Source: Sequoia sempervirens
Taxonomy: Eukaryota; Streptophyta; Pinopsida; Cupressales; Cupressaceae
Length of the DNA stretch: 64,000 nt
Assembly (NCBI GenBank): GCA_007258455.2
Contig: VDFB02193867.1
Span: 567,849,469-567,913,468, forward strand
Direction of reading: 5' to 3'
Of this stretch, positions 11,395 to 22,666 are shown piece by piece. The number at the start of each line of letters is the position of its first letter. Position 1 is the stretch's first letter. Position numbers and translations under genes: made by a program. The notes beneath the pieces are model-generated. The model was not told the DNA's origin. It saw only the letters and a program-made list of their open reading frames with translations, and did not search any database.

Positions 11395-13668
11395 TGATAA
11401 AGGTGAATAGAAGCCTGTCCAAAAGGAGGAAGTGAAGGAATTACACAAAGAGATGCAAAAGCCTAACCAGCCTAGTGAAAGAGAGAAGGAAGAAAACAAA
11501 GGAGAAATGTCAGAACATACGAAAATTGTTAAGGTGGAGGGCTCTTCTTTTGACTTCACTCAGGCATTATCCCAGGTAAAAAAATTTGTTCCTCTACTTG
11601 AGATGATGAAAATTAATGAATATAGAGACAGTGTTGTTCAATTGATAATGAATTCCCAAAACAAGTAGCTATTAAAGCAAATAAATAGGTAGGAGAAAGT
11701 AAATATCCCAGAAACCGCTTAGGTGAGCGTCATTAACAAACTCTAATATCTCGGGATCCTTTCACTACATTACCTCTTAGCAGGCAATAACAAACCGAGG
11801 AATTGCATTTATAGACTCGGTGCCGCTTATGTCGACGCTTAGGGAGCCGCGTGCCACCGGCATGTAGCTGATAATAATGGGGAAAGTGCTGGCGTAAATG
11901 GATAACAGAATTGCTCCTCGTGGTGCGCTTAGAGAGATGTTGCAACCGGCCACTTATCCATGTACTAGTGTAAATGCGATATAACGCAATTTATTCCTTA
12001 GTTGCATTTACCGCATGGGCAAGAAGCCGGGGAAATATTCATTTGATTTATTGTCTTATGTAACTATTCCAATGAATGGTCACCCGCCGTATGGTGGGAG
12101 CCAAGGGGATGAAATAGTTTGTTGACTGTGTACCACAGGATCAGATCAATTATTTCTGTGATGTGGATCTTGGCAATTTCAAGATGGAATCAGCTCAGCA
12201 AGAGTTAGTCAGTACTGATCCAATTGAAAAATATGTTGTGCATGACTGCAATAGTGTGTGGAGGGCATCCTTTGGTGGAGCATGGGAGCCTAAATCATTT
12301 TCTTGGACAGAGTCATCAAAATAATGTACTTTTGATCCAGTGAATAAATTTATTGACACCATGCAGGGGAAAGGTATGAAGACAATGGTGATATCACAAA
12401 TGAAAGCAAATACCGTGACTAATCATACCCGCAAACCATTAAAGAGCATGCTGCAAAAGCCCGGCCGCATAAGCCCCAAGTATTGATAGCCTACATGAGG
12501 CAAGATATGATCGAGGATATTTGAATTCTTCCTTATTACCGCATTGAAAGTATAAGCTCGAGGGGACCCAAAGCGAACAGTCTGCATTGTAAGATGGATT
12601 TAGGGATTTTCATTTCAAACAAGGTGTGATTCTTATGAAGCTCCTTGCTGTTTTACTCCAAAGAAAGGAGAAGCACGGAAAAACGTGATCCATTCTATAG
12701 AACAAATACCTGAGCTAATGGTTGAGTACTACGGAAGATATACTGATGATGAGGGAGGTATTTTCATATCACCTTGATGATGGAGGAAAACAGGGTTTCT
12801 CAGGAAAAAACAATGTGGGATAAAGTCACTCCGCGGAACAAATGAACGTTGGTGAATTTTCTGAATTTTCATTCTCCCATTATCTTTGGACCTCTTTTTT
12901 GAGGATTTACTAAAAGCGGTAATTATGTCTTCATTAGGGTGGAAAACGAGCAAGCCGAAGTTCATCTTTAGTAGCGTAATTTAGATCAGTTAACTCTGAA
13001 TATCGAGTCATTACGAAGGTGATTATGAGGTTTTGTGTCTAGCTTACATTTGTTTTGACAGTAAAAGATTTTTCTGTGATGATTCTTATGACTCTCAGTG
13101 CATTTCTCGAGTTGATGGTGAAACCTTTCAAGTTGATCAAAATTCCGTGTCCATTCAAGATGAGGTATGTGATTTTGAAATTTTTAACTCATGTGGAGAA
13201 GACTTTTATGTGCATACCAAGGATGATAGAAGTCTAGATTCGATTGGTTCATATATGCATGATATTGGAGATATGAGTCATAATCAAGTATTGTCTCTAG
13301 ATGATGATTTGGAAGAGGTGCAAAAGGTTTCAGATTCGTTTGTTTCAGACAGCACCGATATGACATAATTCTTTATTTCCTAAGAGAAGCACCTTGATGG
13401 TCAATTTTCAATACAGTTGGGAGAGTGTTTCATAATTCACAACAGTGAGAAAGATAATGAAGAATTTTGCATTAAGTATGAATATACTTTGTATGTTGAA
13501 GTTGACAGAGGTTTTTCCCATGATGATAAAGAATTTGAGCTATAGGATGATGTAGGGAATTTGGGTCAAGCCGAGCATGATGATCTTCTCAGAACTTTCA
13601 ATAATAGTGGCAGAACAGGTTGCATGATTGTCTTCAGGAGGAATCTGATGAACTCAAGACAAAACTAG
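11395..13668 (+). pseudogene. Element C gag/protease/acidic tail, right-arm copy
   Basis: Second copy of the frame described at 5950-8343. The gag-like tail (11432-11668) and the acidic segment from 13033 (13033-13368, continuing with stops to about 13665) are almost identical to contig 1. The protease and first acidic segment (11669-13012) are scrambled by dense mismatches and small indels, and the DSG motif cannot be read in frame. The left-arm copy should be used as the reference for this element. Confidence 0.7.
11669..13012 (+). other. Block of low consensus quality or strong divergence
   Basis: Compared with its mate at about 6711-8055, this block has many mismatches and 1-3 base indels, while sequence on both sides matches almost perfectly. 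Overall lengths are nearly the same (about 1.3 kb). All reading frames are lost. This looks like unpolished long-read sequence; gene conversion from a diverged relative is the alternative. Confidence 0.7.
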
Positions 13669-13911
13669 GTATTTGACAGGGGAAAGTATGGTTTGAGTTT
13701 TAGGTCGTAACAGCTCAAAACAAGTGAAGTTGAAACACAGAGGATTAAGGGTTGCCAGTGCATGGACAACTCTTGCTTATCCTCTTTAAAATTATTTTCC
13801 ATGCACAGTAGTTTAGGGTTTTTTTCATCTCCATTTTGCTCACTGTTCATCATTTTGTGTCTGGTCTACTCACCCAAAGATCTGGATCCTTGCAATGATC
13901 TTACTATCATT

Positions 13912-13930
13912 CATCCCCAGACGGAGCCAC
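13912..13930 (+). other. Internal/3' LTR boundary box of element C (right arm)
   Basis: Contains CCCCAGACGGAGCCAC immediately before the LTR start TGTTAGAATTG at 13931; mate of 5795-5813. Confidence 0.6.
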
Positions 13931-15425
13931 TGTTAGAATTGTAAAAATATGATGATTTTACATGTTGATTTCACTCATAATTTCTAGATTGGTACTACCA
14001 TGTGCATATTTCATCCATATTTTTCCATATGGTCCCATAGTTTCCATCGGGTCATACATTTTTTACATTATGGTCCCTATCGACATGAAGAAATCAAGGT
14101 CTTCCCATTCCATATTGTATTTATGCGAGTATAATTCTGTGTTGCCTATCAGAAAGACTTATTTGATGTCACAGCGATCGGAATCCGTCTCCAGGCCTCC
14201 ATCGGCAAGACATTTTCATTGTTTTGGCGACAAACAAGGACCATATCGGCAAAAGATTTTTCTTCGGGGCAATGTCACGGTGAATTCAATATGTCTTATC
14301 GACTAGCACATAGAAGGGTCACTTCAGCCAAACAAGTAGTTTTCGTTGTGACTTAGTCATAATGAATTCACATTGTCACACCGACCGGTGGCGGAAGGAT
14401 GCATACATCAGTAAGAGTTAAAGTTTCTAGAGTGAGGTCTTGGCGAGTGACCTCCGGTCTCTCTGATATTGAAAAAGGGTTTCTATCGGCGTGAGATTGT
14501 TATTGTCTTGGCGATCTATGGTGAACTTGGGCTATTTTGATGAGACAAAGGTTTCACCGATATGACATCTCCCTGATAACAATAAGTCATGGTGACAAGT
14601 TTGATCACAAGGGATATCAGTAACACATGGGGTATTCTATATGATGTCTCCCTGATATCATAAAGTCACACTGACACGCAAGAGGTAAAAGGACTTTCAG
14701 TGAGACATAATATGCTCTACAAGAGGTCTTCCCGACATCACTGGGTCATGGCAAAAGCAAATGAGGAAAAGGAAACGTAGCTCGCTAAGAAAATGCCCAT
14801 GTCTCAGCAACTGGTAAATACATTTAGGAATTACATATCGATAACACATTTTGTAATCTGTGAGAGGTCTCCCCAACGTCGGAATGTCATAGCGAAACAC
14901 AAAGAGCACGGGGTGACTAACAGCATTATAGTTTCCTTCGGCATACTTATAGGGTTTTCTCAGTGACTGTTTCATTGATGATTACCAAAAATTTAAATAC
15001 TACTAGTCAACATATGAAAGCTCAAATACAGTTGCTGGCCAACTTGGATTATGAAACGATGTGTCTGTTCATATGCATATGTATAAATATTCATTCCCGA
15101 TTGTGAACGGAAAGGATAATGGTAAAAGCACAATAGTGTGTCACACTTTCAGCCAAATAAATGGTTCTGAGTGAACAATTTTTGGCCGGAAGACATTAGG
15201 CCGAGTCACTTTCGGTCAAAACATTGTGGCGCCGATGTGGCAAACACATTTTCGGTCGATAGGGTTTCAACCGAAATGCTATCGGTCGAATACACTTGGC
15301 CAAAAACTAGGAAAAAGTGAGTGTATCAGGTATTTATAGTGAGGAAATATGAAGGAATTTTCGGCTGAGTAGGTTTCAATCGAAACTGTCTCGACTGAAA
15401 CCCTCTCGGCCGAGATTATCTATTT
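13931..15425 (+). mobile_element. LTR of element C, right-arm copy (end unresolved)
   Basis: Starts TGTTAGAATTG. From 14150 to 14950 it carries irregularly spaced copies of a core near GGAGAC/CGGCAAGAC. From 15180 to 15420 it has many TCGGTCGA / TCGGCCGA / TTTCAACCGAAA boxes. A TATTTATAG box lies at 15331-15340. Open frames 13962-14306 and 14697-14975 fall inside these repeats and are not taken as genes. The U5 end could not be identified. Confidence 0.6.
15331..15340 (+). promoter_or_regulatory. Putative TATA box of the element C LTR
   Basis: TATTTATAGT about 1.4 kb into the LTR, in the sense direction, just downstream of the TCGGTCGA-box cluster. Position and orientation fit a U3 promoter. 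Confidence 0.45.
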
Positions 15426-17511
15426 GGCATCCTACATGGTAGCCAACTCATCATTTTTTAGAATTTTTTGAAACATTCAACTTTGGTAGAGTATTTCTCT
15501 AGTCAGAATGATCTTTCTGCAAAAACTAAAAATACCCTTTTGTAGATCTTGGAGTGGAGAATCTAAATATATAAGTTTTTTAATATTTTGATTAGTTTTA
15601 ATATATTTTATTTTTAAAATAATGCAAGTAGGTTTTAAAAATAAAAAAAGAGGTTGATTAGAAATTAAAAAAAAAAGATAATAAAACTTATTAAACAAAT
15701 TTAAATCTTATATGGGGCAGAAGAGGAGAGAGTCTTCTTCAAAAGGGTTTTTTTTTTTTTTGAAAATGATTAAAAAAATTGAAAATAGTTGACGGTCCGT
15801 GAAAACTGTCAAATTCTGACATGTCTGACTTTAAAATGTTATTAAGAAAAATATACATCAAAATGTGATTTTTTTTTCCATGCACAAGATATTGAAGTTA
15901 CCTATTTGGAAAAAAAAAGGGAGAAATGAAGTTTTTTTCAATTAGTTTCTTGACGGTCCATGAAGTCACTCTTTTCTGAAATTTTCAGCATTCCAAAATT
16001 TGTCCTTAATTTAATAAAAACATAATGAATTTTCTTTAAATTTTTTTTAAAAAAATTACAGGAATAAACTACATCAAAAGTTCTACATTTCATTAGTTTA
16101 CACCATTTTGAAATTGAAAATATAAAGACCATTTTTATGTGGTCGAAGTTCAGATTTTTTTTTGCTGTTGGCCAATTCCTTTATAAAGTGTGACACAGGT
16201 TTGTGCTTTTACCCAGATGCAAGAGATTGGCATCCTCTTGAGGAATCCCGCCTGCGTTTCTGAGAGCTAACACAACCTAGATTATTTTCCACTAAGTATT
16301 ATAGAAAACATAGGGAAATTGTAAAACAACTCCTAAAAGAATAGTTAAAAATTATAGCTAAATCATAGATGAGCCAAAATTCGCAGTAAAAATTTTCATA
16401 GAGTAGAAGTATTACAGATTATAACGTAATTGAGAATAGAAAAATCCACTTTTAACTGAATGATTGCATAGTGCAATTAGAGAGTAAAAATAGATAATGT
16501 TGCAGGAGGGGAAAGTTCAGTACAAAATATCCAAGACAATATATTGATTCAGTTACATTTTGAAAAGAGTCATTTTGGCACTATACATATGTTGCACATA
16601 CTGCACGATTAAATGTTGGCTTCTCAACAAATAGAAACTTAAAAAAAAATGCACATAGGTTGAAGATGTGACAACTTGGTAGTACGTAAGAAACATGTTA
16701 CAAACCATGTTTTCTATACATGTATCTATGTGAGAAAAGATATATGGAATGAAAAGGAAAAACAAAAAACCCATGCTCATTATCCACCCTTCCATATTGG
16801 CATCATGGAGCCTTGAGGACCCTAGCCAAACCCCGGAGCAAAAGCAATATGAAATGCCCATTGGAAATTTTGTGGAGTTCCATCTTTTGGAATTGTTATC
16901 TATGATTTAGCCTAACACTTGAAAATGGAAGAGAAAGGTATGTCAATGGATAGGGAAAGAGGATGAGTGAGGGAGGATCAAAGATTAGTAAATATATAGA
17001 AAAAATCAATAAACACAATTAGAAAGTAGAAACAACTAATAATATTTGCAAGGTGGTCATGGGATCTATTTATTGATTATGGAGAAGTTTTGCACTTACA
17101 TGTATTGTTGGTTATGCTTGAGGACTAGAAGGAGGATTGGATTGAGTTGTTAGAGCATTGAATGATTTAAAACTTACATAGAACATCAGTATTCAAACAC
17201 TAAAACTTGCATGAAAATAAATAATAAGCAGAGTTCACGAAAGGTATAAAGAATAAATTAATCATTTATGCAAAATACCCAAGCAAAACGGCTTACTAAT
17301 TGCACAACCTAGCTATTTGAATAGCCTCCAACCTACCAAAAGATGGAGCTGAACGCGACGAATTTAATAATAGTGTGTTATCAAAGCAACACCAGAATGG
17401 ATCTTCTAAGAATACAACTTCATGAAAGTATACTCTCCCAGACACCAACATTCAAAAATGCATTTACATACATATATATACATGTATACATATATTGGAT
17501 GATAACATCTG

Positions 17512-17595
<84 letters not shown>

Positions 17596-18345
17596 TCTAT
17601 AGATATATATACATGTAATGCAACTTAATCAAAATACACTTTCCCACACTGCTACATTGAATATTGCATTTACTTCAACCAACCGCAATTACTTCATCCA
17701 CCGCCATAGTACAACAACAACATAATACATTGGGGCTTAGGCGAGCAAACACTTAGCATATATAATTACTCTATTTGTTAGGATGGTACAAAGAAACAAT
17801 TCAATCAATGTGAAAATTTATATATGCAAAGAGAAGAATAACTTACATAGTGATTAACAATGTACAACAACCTATTTCTAAGGATTTCCACTTAAATGAA
17901 TTACAACGCTTGGAAGATGTACAAAGTAGAGAATGTAGCAATGCAGGAAAGTATACATCAGAATATGCAAGAAAATATTTTTAATTCAGTTGCATTGTGA
18001 GAATAGGCATTCTAGTATTATGAATATGTGGTGCAAAATATGCAAGGAAATAGGTTTATTCAGTTGCATTATTAGAGGTTTGTTCTTAGCAAATAGAAAC
18101 TTCAAACAAATAGTGTATCAGGTAAAGATATAAAGCTCAACAGATTCAATGAGTCTTTCAACAATGCAATTTAATCAAGATACTTCCTAATAGATTTTTC
18201 AACACATGACTGTTAAAACCCTCAAACCTCCTATCAAAAGGAACAATAAGAGACTAAAAGGCATGAACAATAAATTAATCATTAATGCAAAGTACCCAGT
18301 ATACATATACACATATACAACCATCTAGATATACATGTAATCTAG
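15426..18345. repeat. AT-rich repeat DNA, mirror of 1430-4290
   Basis: No gene is supported. Homopolymer runs, and a short GACGGTCCRTGAA box twice (about 15790 and 15954). The remainder is the reverse complement of the left-arm repeat DNA, with the boxes listed there. Confidence 0.55.
17515..17592. repeat. (AT)39 microsatellite
   Basis: Pure AT dinucleotide over 78 bp. The left-arm counterpart (2211-2224) has only 14 bp, so the two copies differ by about 32 units. Flanking bases are the same. Confidence 0.95.
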
Positions 18346-19156
18346 TATAGGGTGATCCCACAATAGTGGTTTACCATTTTTGGCCAAACTAGACACTCAA
18401 ATTATTATTTTTAACTAAATCTTCACATTCGGGCACCTATAGCAGCTAAACTATGAGGAATTTGAAGATGATGCAAACTAGATTCTTGTCACATTTTGTC
18501 GGTAGATTCTAAAAAAATATTAAAAAAAAATTGGAATTAGATTGGACTTCTTTTTCCATCTCCCACGAAAATTAGTTTTTTTCATAAAAGAACATTTTTT
18601 AAAAGTGACGCACACTGTATAACCCATAACTTTTTTTCCATGGAGGATAAAATTATAATTCTTTCGATTTAGATTTTTAAACTCTGATATCTAGTGCTTC
18701 CACTTGGTTAAACATTTTTTTATTGAATATTTTTTCTTTAATGAAGTTTTGAAGTCAAACCCATTACAATTCAGACATAGTGCGACCATATAACACGTAA
18801 CTTTTTTTGTATATATCAAAATTAAGTTTTTTTTTGTTGGATCAAGGACTTCAATATCTAGTGCACTCATATTTTTCAATTCTTTTTTTGATAATCTGCT
18901 ATTTTTCCACATGTGCAGAACAAAGACCTTCATTTTCAATAAATAGTTATGTTTAATAAAACTAAAAAAATAAATATATAATAAAACCAAAACATATTAA
19001 AATTATATTCGTTGGATAGCTCGTTCTGAGGACTACTTGATTCCAATTGGGTTTGTGAAGATTCCTCCATTTTCATCCTCAACCCGAGCTTCGAAGCGTA
19101 AAAATTTAGGTTTTTTTTGTGAACAAGGTAAAAAATCAGGGAAAAGAGGGGTTTGC

Positions 19157-19246
19157 TAGAACCAGGGGGTTCTAGCAATCCACCAGGTGTTCGAGTGAAC
19201 CCAGGTTCATTCGAACCCTGGTTCATTTGAACCCCCTGAAGCACCT
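19157..19246. repeat. GGTTC...GAACC palindrome cluster (mirror of 558-660)
   Basis: Same array as at 558-660 in reverse, including the 9-bp GCTAGAACC/GGTTCTAGC stem (with one extra loop variation). Confidence 0.8.
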
Positions 19247-19801
19247 AAAAATCTACAAAACTCTAGAACCTTAAACATGGATTAGTCAATGCAAATTCCT
19301 CAAATACTTTTATGAAATAACAATGTCAATGCTCAAGAAACGCAACAAATAAAAAAAGGGACCAAAGAGACATTCCAAAAGCAAGACAAAGTAGCTATTC
19401 CATATTAGATTGGTGTCAAATGTGCAAATGACCCTTTCCCAATCCTTGCTAAAACTGAAATGATGAAGTGCAATGGTGAAGAGAAAAATTAGTTCTCAAT
19501 TTAAGAGAGTAACTTTTCATGAGAGTGTAGATGGATTTGATGAAGAATCAGCCCTTTATTTATATATTTTTAAATTGGAAGAATGCTCATAAGAGAGCAA
19601 TGTGGGATAAAGATTGGACAAATGAGATGAGGTCACTTGTCAACTTGTCATAGGTTGAGGAATGTGCAAGTTTTGACCAATGTGCCGAAGAGAGGGAGAT
19701 TCAAATTTGAATTTGTGAAATAAATGTTGAGTGGGGGACATGAAATAGAGAAGTTATTGCAATGTTGGAAGGGACAAGTCAACTTGTCTTCATTTTCAAA
19801 C

Positions 19802-21211
19802 TTGAGGGAATATTCCAAAAAGGTGTTTTGTTGAGGGAAAATGATGATTTTATAAATGAATTAAAATGATTTATTTGTGCAAGTGGGAAAAGCTAGAGGA
19901 TGTGATGGGTGGTTAGGTTAATTAAATCAAGATTAGATTAGCTTAGGTGATGATTAGTTGATTTTGACCCTTTTGACTTGAATATTTGATTTATTTAAAT
20001 CAAAAGGGATGGAAAATGCATTTGGGTTTTAATTAAATAAATTTTGGTTTATTTAATTAAAGGGATGATGTTTGATTTATTTAATTTAAATGAATAACCT
20101 TAGGAATGAAATTAATGAGTTGAATTTACCTGATGAATGGATGAAGGTGAACTAAGTTTACTTGATGAATGGACCTAATTAAATGCATGATGCTAATTTT
20201 GCATGTCTACACCCCCTTCAATATACATTTTTCTTTTGTTTTTTGGGCGGGAAATGTGGGCCTAGTAATTAATGGGTTCGCTCAAACCTGAGTTCGGTCG
20301 AACCCCTTTTTCGTTCAGTTGAACTTGTAGGTTCATTTGAACCTCTATATAAACCAATTTTTTGTATTGGGGTCATTTTTCCTCAGTTTTCCTTCCTCCA
20401 TCAAATTGTAAACCACTATTGTGGCTTCACCCTATACATATACATGTATATATATGTATACATGTATATATATATATATATAGATGTACAATGTATCTAT
20501 ATATATGTATAGTGTACATCATGCTAGATGAGTAGTTTGCATAGATAGTTAATTTATTGTCTATGTTTTCTTGTCAAATGTTTGTATCTTTGTTGTTATA
20601 CCAATTGTGGAGATTTGAAAGAGATTATTATTCTGTATGGATGGAGGAATTGTAATTAAATGTCCTTTCTTTCGCTAGAAAATATGTTGAGAGTTAGCAA
20701 TTTGTTTGTCATTGGTTTATGGTTCTAGTTATCTGTGTCTATTGACCAATGAGGAAAATATAGTCAGATCCTTTGTTTAAGAGGTAACCTCTAGGTTGTT
20801 AGTAAAATCCTTGGACAAGTCCTATCTATTTTTCTAAAATTAGGAATTATGAAAGAGCTATTACACAGTAAATCCTATTCATGGTTAGGTTGATGGAAGC
20901 CCTATTGAAAAAGATATAACAAGAATAGATTAACAATGAATTAATCATCTATGCAAAACACCCATGAAAAAAAGAGTATAACACCACAAACCTCATTAAA
21001 AATTCCACGTTCGTTGTGTCATACTAAAAACTATAGATTAATAGAGAAATTGTAAAAGCGACATTATAATAAGACAAACAAGTGCAATGAAGGAAAATGC
21101 ATATCATCACAACACATGGATAGAATGGTTAAGGAAAATATATTTTGAAGTCTTTGAAAAAATCAATGCATGTCTACTTGCACATGTATATATATGTATG
21201 TATGGATAAAT
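19802..21211. other. AT-rich spacer, copied at 49728-51137
   Basis: No gene supported. Contains Leu/Phe/Ile-type low-complexity AAATAAATC repeats (19850-20120), a second GGTTC palindrome cluster (20272-20350), a TATA/TACATG microsatellite (20440-20520) and a dispersed TTTGCATAG-type box (about 20537). The reverse complement at 49728-51137 is nearly identical. Confidence 0.6.
20272..20350. repeat. Second GGTTC...GAACC palindrome cluster
   Basis: Four imperfect units: GGTTCGCTCAAACC, GAGTTCGGTCGAACCC, GTTCAGTTGAAC and GGTTCATTTGAACC. Copied in reverse at about 50600-50665. Confidence 0.75.
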
Positions 21212-21216
21212 ATATG

Positions 21217-22544
21217 TGATGAGCCTAAAATATGCTCATAATTTGATGTTATGATAAACTTTTAAATGACTTTATTTTTGCTATTTCACGGCTGTTTAAA
21301 CTTTGTTGAAACCTTTTGTGGGGATATCCTGTAGCAGGACACTTTTATATTTCTGCAGCCTATTGTGTTGACTTGATTGCATTTATTTCCCTGTTGACTC
21401 CCGAAAATGGCTGGTATATTGTATACAGTTTTTGAATGGTGAAGTAGATTTAAAATGTGTGATTAATGAATAGATATCGTGTATGTGCCATATGCCTTTT
21501 TTTGCGCATCTGTTACCTTTTGTTTCCCAGGTTGTTGAAGAATGATCGAGTCAAGCGCAGCCGATCTCGGCCTTGCAGTAAAGTCCATTTCCTGCACGAC
21601 TTTGAGGAAGCTCGCGGACTCTTTGACCGAAACCGATTTGGAAAGATTTTTAATGATAAGTCAATCTGGAAAGAGTGGAGCGCTAGATTCTCTCTGAATC
21701 GGGTTGAACACATAAATTCATTTATGAAGTTTGTTCCTTGATTCAGGGATACACTTTACTTCCATGTCTTTCTTTGATGAAGTTAGTTAGTTAGTTAGTT
21801 GTTCTTCTGATTTAAAAATAAGATACTCCTCCTGCGCGAGAGGGTAGTAGAAGATGAATAGAATGAGTAATAGATGATATTCAGGGTAAGATAGAAACAG
21901 AGTAACAGATATCATGTAAGAATTAGTATGATAATGAAAGACATAATCTGTTTGACCAGAAACAGAGTTTGTTGTTAGTTTTCACATCAACAAAACAATG
22001 TATCTCATTCTGTTTTCATGAATAAAGATCGATGAAGTTCTGAGTTCAGCATCTGTGTAATCAGTAGATACTTGCTAAGGGGACCCACTTAGTAAGTATC
22101 TGTAGTTAATTAGTTAGATGTTCTTTTCTGCTGATATCTAGTTAGTTTTCATCTTTGAAGTTTTTATACAAATATAGTCTTATACTGCTCTTGCAGCATA
22201 GAGAGTCCATCCTTGTGACTGTTCCTACAACATAAGGCCAGTTCATGGTTTGTGCCTCAGTTGTAGCTATTACGGTTTCTGTTTTAATCAAGCATAGTTG
22301 AGTTAAAGAATTCTGCATTACCATTATGTGGCTTAGATAGAATTTCGTTCCAGTATGTATTTTTGCTAAGATTTGACCAAAACAAATTCCTAGTGCATAT
22401 ATTTTGCTGCACCATTTAAAGTCTACGTCCCCTGGTTTGACAAGTAAATGAACGTCCACAGAGAGATATTAGTCACCTGTCGAAATGTCTAATTCCTAGG
22501 AAAGTTTTACTGTGATATTCATATCCTTTTGTGAGTGCGAGCCA
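21217..22544 (+). mobile_element. 5' LTR of element B copy 1
   Basis: 1328 bp, starts TGATGAGCC and ends GCGAGCCA (TG...CA). A 105-codon antisense open frame inside (22142-22459) is identical in translation to that of the copy 2 5' LTR and differs at about 9 residues from the copy 2 3' LTR; it is useful as a divergence ruler but is not a gene. TTAG tandem repeats occur at about 21783-21800. Confidence 0.92.
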
Positions 22545-22546
22545 TT

Positions 22547-22567
22547 TTTTGCACCGTTGCCAGGGAT
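22547..22567 (+). other. Primer-binding site of element B
   Basis: Just inside the LTR lies TTTGCACCGTTGCCAGGGA, close to the tRNA-Asp-type primer site common in Athila/Tat elements, with a few substitutions (mostly G-to-A or to T). Confidence 0.65.
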
Positions 22568-22666
22568 GGCGTCTAACTAGGAGTTTGACAAATTCATTTT
22601 CAGCATTAGTTTAGTCTGTTAGTCAAAAAATTTCAAAATCTTTCAAGCCATTACTCACCGTATTGC

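Larger units (their letters stand above)
11389..19801 (-). repeat. Right arm of the large inverted repeat (contig 2)
   Basis: Reverse complement of 1-8343. It holds the element C relic and its LTR in plus orientation, followed by the same AT-rich repeat DNA in reverse. The junction with the adjacent LTR at about 11381 is where element A seems to have inserted into element C. Confidence 0.93.
18346..20436. repeat. 34-bp inverted-repeat pair bounding ~2.1 kb
   Basis: Left arm 18346-18379 (starts TATAGGGTGATCCCACAATA) and right arm 20403-20436 (reverse complement starts TATAGGGTGAAGCCACAATA) match at all but about three or four bases. Each contains the palindrome CCACTATTGTGG. The same arms appear at about 1425-1460, 50502-50535 and 52560-52600. 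No transposase lies between them. Weaker similarity continues outward past both arms, so these may be family boxes, not transposon ends. Confidence 0.5.

Noticed and set aside
13962..14306. 114-codon open frame in both arms
   Set aside because: Lies in the U3 of the element C LTR; no recognised motif; conserved only by duplication.
1..19801. Giant foldback (FB-type) DNA transposon with 8-kb inverted termini
   Set aside because: The arms end at a 100-N gap and at an LTR boundary, no TSD is visible, and part of the arm is also found outside the pair in direct orientation (51138-53160).
22142..22459. 105-codon antisense open frame in the element B LTR (also 38406-38723, 48483-48800)
   Set aside because: It is on the antisense strand of an LTR and drifts in the 3' LTR with many replacement changes; no sign of selection as protein.
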